A stretch of 10,913 nt of DNA from Candidatus Aenigmatarchaeota archaeon. GTDB lineage: Archaea; Aenigmatarchaeota; Aenigmatarchaeia; GW2011-AR5. Below are positions 5,785 to 10,913 of the stretch, one piece after another. The notes beneath the pieces were generated by a model that did not search any database, was not told the origin of the DNA, and saw nothing but the letters and a program-made list of their open reading frames with translations. The stretch lies in contig JACQIE010000079.1 of the NCBI GenBank assembly GCA_016198645.1, forward strand, positions 1 to 10,913, read 5' to 3'. Position 1 is the stretch's first letter; each line of letters opens with the position of its first letter. Made by a program: the position numbers and the translations under genes.

Positions 5785-6741
5785 ATGGCTTACGCTTATG
5801 CAGTCGCACGGGTCATGGCGATGAAATCAAAGCTCCTGACGAATGACGACTACTCGCGGATGCGGAAAATGGGCGTGCATGAGATGGCCCGCGCCCTGGA
5901 AACCGGTGAGTATGGAAAGGAGATGTCGCGTCTTGTATCTTACAGGGGTGCCGAGCTGGTCGGCATGGCGCTGAACGAAAGCCTTGCCACTATTGCTAAT
6001 AAGCTCATGCGCATGACTGAAAAAAAGAGCGGAAAAAATATTGTCCGTCTTTATGCTTCAAAGTGGGTTTACGCCAATGCCAAACTGCTGGCGCGCCGTT
6101 TAGCAGGAAGAATAAGCGACAGCGACCTGAATTATTCCGTCATACCCGTTGAGCCTACCACGCATGCTTTCTGTGCGGCCGCGGCAAAGAGCCCGGACGT
6201 ATGCGCCCGGGCAATATCCAAGATAACGGGCATGAAGAGCGATGACGTGAAGAAGGCACTGCCCGGGCGGCTCGGTGACGTTGAGAATGAGATAGACAAG
6301 AGATATTACGCCGCGTTGTCTTCGGGCGTGGCAGAACCGGCAGTTGCGGCGTTCTTCGTTGCAACGATTGAGCTTATGAACATAAGAAATATAATGAAGC
6401 TGAAATATCATGCGTCAGCCGCGTCCGGATACGTGATAGGCAAGCCCTCCATGCTTGTCTCGAGATTGCTCAAATCCGATTACGGCCAGTGTCTGGCGAT
6501 ATTGGAAAAAGAGCGCCCTGATATTGCGAAGGGCGTGCGCACGAAGCGCACGATGCTGGAAAACAACACAGAGAAGGCGATGCTCCAGCGCGCGTCAACG
6601 TTGATGCGCGGAAAATCTTTGGCGCCCGTGTTCGGATATCTTGTACGCAAGGAAGCTGAAGTGAGGAATGTACGGCTGCTTATGAGCGCAAAGGCGAACG
6701 CGCTGGATGAAAAGTTCGTGGAAGAGAATCTGGTGATTTGA
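5785..6741 (+). CDS. atpC: A-type ATP synthase subunit C (rotor ring-shaft adaptor, V-ATPase d homologue)
   Basis: A 318-residue, almost all-helical soluble protein. In this family it is a funnel of three similar helical domains that sits on the K ring and links it to the D-F central shaft. The opening 'Y-A-Y-A-V-A-R-V' followed by 'S-K-L-L' and, later, 'M-N-I-R-N-I-M-K-L-K' are characteristic. It is somewhat shorter than the 340-390 residues of many relatives. A GGTGA four bases before ATG 5785 supports the start. Its TGA stop overlaps the ATG of atpF by one base (TGATG). Confidence 0.95.
   Translation: MAYAYAVARVMAMKSKLLTNDDYSRMRKMGVHEMARALETGEYGKEMSRLVSYRGAELVGMALNESLATIANKLMRMTEKKSGKNIVRLYASKWVYANAKLLARRLAGRISDSDLNYSVIPVEPTTHAFCAAAAKSPDVCARAISKITGMKSDDVKKALPGRLGDVENEIDKRYYAALSSGVAEPAVAAFFVATIELMNIRNIMKLKYHASAASGYVIGKPSMLVSRLLKSDYGQCLAILEKERPDIAKGVRTKRTMLENNTEKAMLQRASTLMRGKSLAPVFGYLVRKEAEVRNVRLLMSAKANALDEKFVEENLVI
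6732..6736 (+). promoter_or_regulatory. Shine-Dalgarno site deciding the start of atpF
   Basis: GGTGA ends four bases before the ATG at 6741, favouring that ATG over the in-frame TTG at 6738, from which it is only one base away. The site lies inside the last codons of atpC. Confidence 0.6.
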
Positions 6742-7037
6742 TGGAAATATCCGCAGTCGGCGACGAGCACTTCGTGGTGGGCTTCAACATAGCAGGCGTA
6801 AAGAACACTTTCGCCGTTGAAAAGGACAGCGTCAACAGAGTCGTAGAAGACGTGATGAACGGCGACAATGCCGTGGTGATAACAAATAAATCCGTTTACG
6901 ACATGCTTAATCCGCGAATGAAGGAGGCAGTGGACACGAGCGTAAAGCCGACCTTTGTCATACTCTCGCATGACGTGAGCGGCGAGGAGAATTTAAGGAT
7001 GATGATAAAACGTTCTCTTGGAATAGACCTGTGGTGA
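6741..7037 (+). CDS. atpF: A-type ATP synthase subunit F (central shaft)
   Basis: A 98-residue protein with a Rossmann-like alternating alpha/beta layout, including 'V-V-G-F-N-I-A-G-V' near residues 12-20 and a basic C-terminal helix ending in 'I-D-L-W'. In the archaeal enzyme it binds subunit D to form the rotating central shaft and can modulate ATP hydrolysis. Length (about 100 residues) and place between C and A match the family. ATG 6741 is preferred to the adjoining in-frame TTG 6738. Its TGA stop is part of the GGTGA ribosome site of atpA, which begins four bases later. Confidence 0.95.
   Translation: MEISAVGDEHFVVGFNIAGVKNTFAVEKDSVNRVVEDVMNGDNAVVITNKSVYDMLNPRMKEAVDTSVKPTFVILSHDVSGEENLRMMIKRSLGIDLW
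7033..7037 (+). promoter_or_regulatory. Shine-Dalgarno site of atpA with an embedded stop codon
   Basis: GGTGA ends four bases before ATG 7042, and its last three bases are the TGA stop of atpF. A ribosome ending atpF therefore stands on the atpA ribosome-binding site, a layout that favours translational coupling. Confidence 0.6.
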
Positions 7038-7041
7038 CTAA

Positions 7042-10000
7042 ATGAAAGGAAGCATATTCAGGGTATCCGGTCCGGTAGTGATAGCCGAAAATCTGGACGC
7101 GAAGATGTACGACGTCGTGCGCGTCGGCGACGAGCGGCTCGTGGGCGAGGTCATAGAGATAAACGGCAACCGCGCTGCCATACAGGTTTACGAAGACACG
7201 TCCGGACTGAAGCCTGGGGAACCGGTGGAGAACACCGGTTCTCCGCTCAGCGTTGAACTGGGGCCGGGAATACTAAGAAGCATATACGACGGCATCCAGC
7301 GGCCTCTGCCGGAGCTGCAGAAATCCATGGGCGATTTCATCAAGCGGGGCGCCGTGGTCAGCGCGCTTGACCGCACGGCGAAGTGGCGCTTCACGCCTTC
7401 AGTGAAGAGCGGCGCGAAGGTGAAGGAAGGCGATTTTATCGGCACCGTGAAAGAAACCGAAACGATAGAACACAGGATAATGGTGCCGATAGGCGTCTCC
7501 GGGAACGTTGATGAAATAAAAGAAGGCTCCTTCACCGTGGAAGACGTCATAGCGAAAATAAGCGGGAAAGATGTACGGATGATGCAGCGCTGGCCGATAC
7601 GCATGCCGCGCCCTGTCAGGGAAAAGCTCGTGCCCGACACGCCGCTGATAACGGGAATAAGAATACTTGATTCGCTGTTTCCGCTGGCAAAAGGCGGCAC
7701 GGCTTCGATACCAGGGCCGTTCGGCGCGGGCAAGTGCGTGACCGGTGACACGAAGATACTGGCTGACGGGAAACTGAAGCCCATAAAGGACGTGTTTGAC
7801 GAAGCCACAGGCACAGCACACACGGACGGCAGCGAAAAAATAATAGAACTGGAGAAACCTCTGCAAATATGGACTTTTGACGGCATTGCCATAAAAGAGT
7901 CGGCAGCCACGCATGCGTATAAGGGGAAAACCGGAAGCCTCATTTCCGTCAAAACCCGCTCCGGTAGGGAAGCAAAGCTTACGCCCGTGCACAAATTATT
8001 CAGGCTGGATGAAAAACTGAACATAGTGGAAACAGAAGCCCGGAACTTGCGAAAGGGCGATTTCATAATATCACCGAGAAAGCTGGAGATGAAATGCGAT
8101 TATCAGCCTGTCTCCGTGGAGTTTGAATGCAGGATAGCGGATGAAACCGCAATTCAGTCAACGATTTCGTCCGTCAGAAAATACGCTTCCGCCAACGCGA
8201 TGACGCTGAAAGAAATAAGCAAGAGGATAGGAGTTCCTTACTATACTCTTCGCGCATTCTGCGAAGGCACGAATAAGCCGACACTGTCGTTCGTGCGGAA
8301 AGTCGAGGCGTTGACAGGGGAGAAAATACATTTCTCCGCTATAAAGTCCGAGCGGGATTCCGCACACATGAAAATCCCAGCGGCGCTGACAGAGGAATTG
8401 GCGGAATTCGTCGGCTACGTGATGTCGGATGGCATGATAAAGGGCGGACAAAGCGTGCATTTCTTCAACCAAAAAAAAGAACTGAGGGAACGATACGCGG
8501 CGCTTCTTGGTGAACTGTTCGGACTCGAAGGCAAGGAATATTGGGCGCATACCGTAGAAGCAGTCAGCATCAATTCCGTCACTCTTGTCAAGTTTCTCAA
8601 AGCTCTCGGAATGCCGCTTCTGAAGAAATCAAGAAATGTGAATATACCGGATAAGCTTCTGGTTTCCCCTGATTCCGTGATAAGAAGCTTCTTCCGCGCG
8701 TACATAAGCTGCGACGGACACGTTGGGACGAGAGAATTGGAAATAACGAGTGCAAGCAGGGAAATGATAGAGTCCATGTCATACCTGCTTTTGCGGCTTG
8801 GCATTCTGTACAGAACGAGAGTGAAGCGGATAGACGCAGGAACTTATTACCGTCTTTTCATTCCCAAAAGGGAAGCCATAAAGATAAGCCCTTACTATGC
8901 CCAGAACAGGTACTTCAATTCCAGTGACATAGTGCCTATGACAAGCGCGCTGTTCAGGGAGATTCTCGGAGGCAGGAAGCCGTTTGAATTGGAACGGGCG
9001 GGCATCCCGACTGCCGGATACTATGCGGAGCAGAATGTCACGGTAGGGACGATGCAGCGGATGGCTGCGGAACTTGGAACGCTGCAGAAATTTGCAAATG
9101 CATTGGACTACGTATTCTGCGACAAGATAATCGCAGTGGAAACCATACAGGAAGAGGCAGACGTCTACGACATAACGGTTCCGGAAACCCATAACTTCGT
9201 CGGCGGTAATATTCCTATGATATTGCATAATACTGTGACCCAGCAAAGTCTCGCAAAGTGGAGCGATGCGACTATAATCGTTTACGTCGGCTGCGGAGAG
9301 CGCGGCAACGAGATGACCGAGGTGCTCGTCGAATTTCCGGAGCTGACCGACCCGAGGAGCGGAAAGTCGCTTATGGAGAGAACCATGCTTATAGCCAACA
9401 CGAGCAATATGCCCGTCGCGGCGCGCGAGGCGTCCATTTACACCGGAATAACGATAGCTGAATATTATCGTGACATGGGGTATGACGTGGCATTGATGGC
9501 CGATTCTACGTCACGCTGGGCGGAAGCCATGCGCGAAATTTCGTCGCGCATGGAGGAAATGCCCGGCGAAGAAGGCTATCCGGCTTATCTCTCGTCACGC
9601 CTCGCTGAATTTTACGAGCGCGCCGGCAAAGCCGTAGTGATGTCCGGTTCTGTCGGTTCCATAAGCGTCATCGGCGCGGTGTCGCCGCCCGGCGGGGACT
9701 TTTCCGAGCCGGTCACGCAGGCGACGCAGCGAATAACCAAGGCATTCTGGGCGCTGGACGCTTCGCTTGCGAGCAGGAGGCATTTCCCGTCAATAAACTG
9801 GACGAATTCTTACAGCCAGTATGAGTCGTCGCTGGCAGAATGGTATGGTTCTCACGTTTCCAGTGAGTGGACGGCAGTGATAAACAAAGTGCGTTCCATT
9901 CTTTCGGAGGAACAGAGGCTTCAGGAAATTGTCCAGCTTATAGGCAGCGATGCGCTGCCCGAGAAGGAACAGCTTACGCTCGAAGTTGCGCGGCTCGTCC

Positions 10001-10275
10001 GCGAGTTTTTCCTTCAGCAGAACGCTTTCCACGAAGTGGACAGCTATTGCTCGCCGGCGAAAAGCGTGCGCATGCTGAAGAGCATACTGTTCTTCGAGGA
10101 ATGCGCCCGCTCTGCGCTTGACCGGGGCGTGCCTGCGAGGGACATAATTTCCGTGAAATCCAAGAACAGGATATCCGAAGCGAAATTTTATCCGGACCAT
10201 GAAAAGATACTGGACGAAACCGACGGGGAGATGAAGAAAGAATTAGAGGAGATGGTGAGGAAGAATGCTGCTTAA
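7042..10275 (+). CDS. atpA: A-type ATP synthase catalytic subunit A, precursor with an intein
   Basis: A 1077-residue precursor. Residues 1-231 and 731-1077 form the catalytic A subunit, which with B makes the A3B3 head that makes or hydrolyses ATP. Residues 232-730 are an intein, described separately. Spliced length is 578, normal for archaeal A subunits. Seen in the exteins: an N-terminal beta barrel; the bulge region characteristic of A subunits (about 110-190); the P-loop G-P-F-G-A-G-K (225-231) completed by Thr731; G-C-G-E-R-G-N-E-M (750-758) with the likely catalytic Glu753; [11 protein letters not shown] around the Walker B strand; [12 protein letters not shown]; and a C-terminal helical domain. 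The P-loop middle residue is Ala where many archaea have Ser; both occur in the family. The enzyme can only work after splicing, as the insert separates Lys and Thr of the nucleotide site. The last 11 bases overlap atpB. Confidence 0.97.
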   Translation: MKGSIFRVSGPVVIAENLDAKMYDVVRVGDERLVGEVIEINGNRAAIQVYEDTSGLKPGEPVENTGSPLSVELGPGILRSIYDGIQRPLPELQKSMGDFIKRGAVVSALDRTAKWRFTPSVKSGAKVKEGDFIGTVKETETIEHRIMVPIGVSGNVDEIKEGSFTVEDVIAKISGKDVRMMQRWPIRMPRPVREKLVPDTPLITGIRILDSLFPLAKGGTASIPGPFGAGKCVTGDTKILADGKLKPIKDVFDEATGTAHTDGSEKIIELEKPLQIWTFDGIAIKESAATHAYKGKTGSLISVKTRSGREAKLTPVHKLFRLDEKLNIVETEARNLRKGDFIISPRKLEMKCDYQPVSVEFECRIADETAIQSTISSVRKYASANAMTLKEISKRIGVPYYTLRAFCEGTNKPTLSFVRKVEALTGEKIHFSAIKSERDSAHMKIPAALTEELAEFVGYVMSDGMIKGGQSVHFFNQKKELRERYAALLGELFGLEGKEYWAHTVEAVSINSVTLVKFLKALGMPLLKKSRNVNIPDKLLVSPDSVIRSFFRAYISCDGHVGTRELEITSASREMIESMSYLLLRLGILYRTRVKRIDAGTYYRLFIPKREAIKISPYYAQNRYFNSSDIVPMTSALFREILGGRKPFELERAGIPTAGYYAEQNVTVGTMQRMAAELGTLQKFANALDYVFCDKIIAVETIQEEADVYDITVPETHNFVGGNIPMILHNTVTQQSLAKWSDATIIVYVGCGERGNEMTEVLVEFPELTDPRSGKSLMERTMLIANTSNMPVAAREASIYTGITIAEYYRDMGYDVALMADSTSRWAEAMREISSRMEEMPGEEGYPAYLSSRLAEFYERAGKAVVMSGSVGSISVIGAVSPPGGDFSEPVTQATQRITKAFWALDASLASRRHFPSINWTNSYSQYESSLAEWYGSHVSSEWTAVINKVRSILSEEQRLQEIVQLIGSDALPEKEQLTLEVARLVREFFLQQNAFHEVDSYCSPAKSVRMLKSILFFEECARSALDRGVPARDIISVKSKNRISEAKFYPDHEKILDETDGEMKKELEEMVRKNAA
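8161..8325 (+). other. Helix-turn-helix-like segment inside the intein
   Basis: Intein residues about 143-197. The core [18 protein letters not shown] (156-173) has the pattern of an XRE/Cro-type helix-turn-helix: hydrophobic positions, Ile-Ser-Lys-x-Ile-Gly-Val at the turn, and a basic recognition helix. It is followed by G-T-N-K-P-T-L and a helix ending 'V-E-A-L-T-G', as in XRE repressors. It lies between splicing block B and the first LAGLIDADG motif. I infer extra DNA contacts for target recognition. It is read by eye, without a profile search. Confidence 0.6.
8398..8880 (+). other. LAGLIDADG (DOD) homing endonuclease domain of the intein
   Basis: Intein residues about 222-382. Motif 1 is [12 protein letters not shown] with Asp232 (codon 8428-8430). 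Motif 2 is [14 protein letters not shown] with Asp327 (codon 8713-8715). Both metal-binding aspartates are kept and there is no frame break, which points to a recently active homing nuclease. Its expected target is the uninterrupted P-loop sequence of an intein-free atpA. Confidence 0.9.
10254..10260 (+). promoter_or_regulatory. Shine-Dalgarno site of atpB inside the end of atpA
   Basis: GGTGAGG lies within the last codons of atpA. Its GGTGA part ends six bases before ATG 10265, and the overlapping GAGG ends four bases before it. This supports the start that overlaps atpA. Confidence 0.6.
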
Positions 10276-10913
10276 GGATTACAGGACGATAGACCGTATA
10301 GCCGGCCCGCTCATCTTCGTGAAAAAAACGCACGACGTGGGTTACAATGAAATAGTTAATGTAACCCTGCCCGGCGGCGAGAAGCGCCTCGGCCAGGTTC
10401 TGGACACGTCGCGCGACGTCGTCGTCGTTCAGGTTTTCGAAGGCACGACCGGAATAGACCGGAACGCAAGCGTCCGTTTTCTGGGCGACGTGATAAAGGC
10501 AAAAGTAAGCGAAGACATGCTCGGCCGCATATTGGACGGTTTCGGCAATCCGATTGACGGCGGTCCGGAGATAATACCAGAAGAGGAGATAGACATAACC
10601 GGTGCAGCGCTTAATCCTTACTCGCGGGCTTCGCCGCAGGACTTTATTCAAACGGGCATCTCGACAATCGACGGCATGAACACGCTTGTCCGCGGCCAGA
10701 AGCTGCCGATATTCTCCGGCGCAGGCCTGCCGCACAATGACATAGCGTTACAGATAGCAAGACAGGCGAAAGTTCGTGGGAGCGGCGAGAGTTTCGCCGT
10801 CGTCTTCGCGGCAATGGGCATAACCAACGAGGAGTCGAAAAAATTCATCAAAAGTTTCGAGGAAACGGGCGCGATAGAGCGGGCGGTTGTCTTCCTCAAC
10901 CTCGCCGACGACC
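10265..10913 (+). CDS. atpB: A-type ATP synthase subunit B, N-terminal part (3' end outside window)
   Basis: The first 216 codons of the ~460-residue regulatory/non-catalytic head subunit. Seen: the opening '[11 protein letters not shown]' and N-terminal beta barrel (about 8-80); [15 protein letters not shown] near residue 95; [16 protein letters not shown]; and [11 protein letters not shown] near 152-162. The last of these is the changed P-loop that marks B subunits as lacking normal catalysis. B lends an Arg to the A-subunit site, but that part lies beyond the window. ATG 10265 overlaps atpA by 11 bases in another frame, with a good ribosome site before it. Subunit D would be expected to follow. 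Confidence 0.97.
   Translation, partial: MLLKDYRTIDRIAGPLIFVKKTHDVGYNEIVNVTLPGGEKRLGQVLDTSRDVVVVQVFEGTTGIDRNASVRFLGDVIKAKVSEDMLGRILDGFGNPIDGGPEIIPEEEIDITGAALNPYSRASPQDFIQTGISTIDGMNTLVRGQKLPIFSGAGLPHNDIALQIARQAKVRGSGESFAVVFAAMGITNEESKKFIKSFEETGAIERAVVFLNLADD

Larger units (their letters stand above)
7735..9231 (+). mobile_element. Intein with DOD homing endonuclease in the atpA P-loop (VMA-a site)
   Basis: A 499-residue in-frame intein. Block A begins at Cys1 (C-V-T-G-D-T-K-I-L). Block B has the T-P-V-H motif (Thr83, His86). Block F is [15 protein letters not shown] (477-491). Block G ends I-L-H-N with His498 and Asn499; the +1 residue is Thr. All residues needed for protein splicing are present. 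The two LAGLIDADG motifs are at 222-233 (Asp232) and 315-328 (Asp327), 95 residues apart, so nuclease activity is plausible. The insertion point, Gly-Lys/Thr of the P-loop, is the known VMA-a site used in Thermococcales and Thermoplasma, and unlike the yeast site at Gly/Cys-Gly-Glu-Arg. From memory, the endonuclease and block F regions resemble Pyrococcus VMA inteins closely, but this one is longer because of extra sequence between block B and the first endonuclease motif. Base composition does not stand out strongly from its host gene. Confidence 0.96.

Noticed and set aside
7721..7734. P-loop Ala in place of the archaeal Ser (GPFGAGK) as a defect
   Set aside because: Ala at this place also occurs in other A/V-type catalytic subunits, so it is a normal variant.
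7188..8066. Antisense open frame of 292 codons over atpA and the intein start
   Set aside because: Crosses the extein-intein border on the opposite strand with no domain, ribosome site or promoter; a shadow frame.
8471..8478. Run of eight A in the endonuclease part of the intein as a frameshift site
   Set aside because: The frame stays open and conserved motifs continue on both sides in the same frame, so there is no sign of a shift or an error.
9974..10735. Antisense open frame of 253 codons over the atpA-atpB junction
   Set aside because: Opposes two strongly conserved genes and shows no family features.

Overview
The window is archaeal chromosomal DNA. Its backbone is the conserved archaeal A1Ao-type ATP synthase operon in the order H-I-K-E-C-F-A-B, with the window ending inside subunit B. 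Other archaeal marks are an ER/archaeal-type signal peptidase with a Ser-His-Asp arrangement, TATA boxes about 28 nt upstream of the first genes of transcription units, and GGTGA Shine-Dalgarno sites inside the operon. I cannot fix the lineage. The operon order is euryarchaeal-like, and Ile is often coded by ATA. A euryarchaeon or a DPANN-type archaeon would both fit.

Layout. (1) Bases 1-1317, plus strand: the 3' end of a PfkB-family sugar/nucleoside kinase with intact catalytic motifs, then a second, complete PfkB-family gene whose catalytic GAGD motif has changed to GSEG. The two look like tandem paralogues with the second one degenerate. (2) Bases 1378-2652, minus strand: an inositol-monophosphatase/FBPase-family gene followed with no gap by a signal peptidase I gene, so a two-gene operon convergent with the kinases. 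(3) Bases 2653-2884: a divergent intergenic region with a small perfect hairpin and a TATA box for the ATP synthase operon. (4) Bases 2885-10913, plus strand: the tightly packed atpHIKECFAB operon.

The ATP synthase genes build one machine. H and E form the peripheral stalks, I (a-subunit equivalent) and K (rotor ring) form the ion channel, C couples the ring to the central shaft, F is part of the shaft, and A and B form the catalytic head. Subunit D would be expected just beyond the window.

The most notable object is a 499-residue intein inserted in the P-loop of the catalytic A subunit, between Lys231 and the following Thr (the site known as VMA-a). It has complete splicing blocks, a LAGLIDADG (DOD) homing endonuclease with both catalytic aspartates present, and an additional helix-turn-helix-like segment between splicing block B and the endonuclease. 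Precise excision would leave a 578-residue A subunit of normal length. I see no CRISPR array, tRNA, rRNA, IS element or undescribed multi-gene system.
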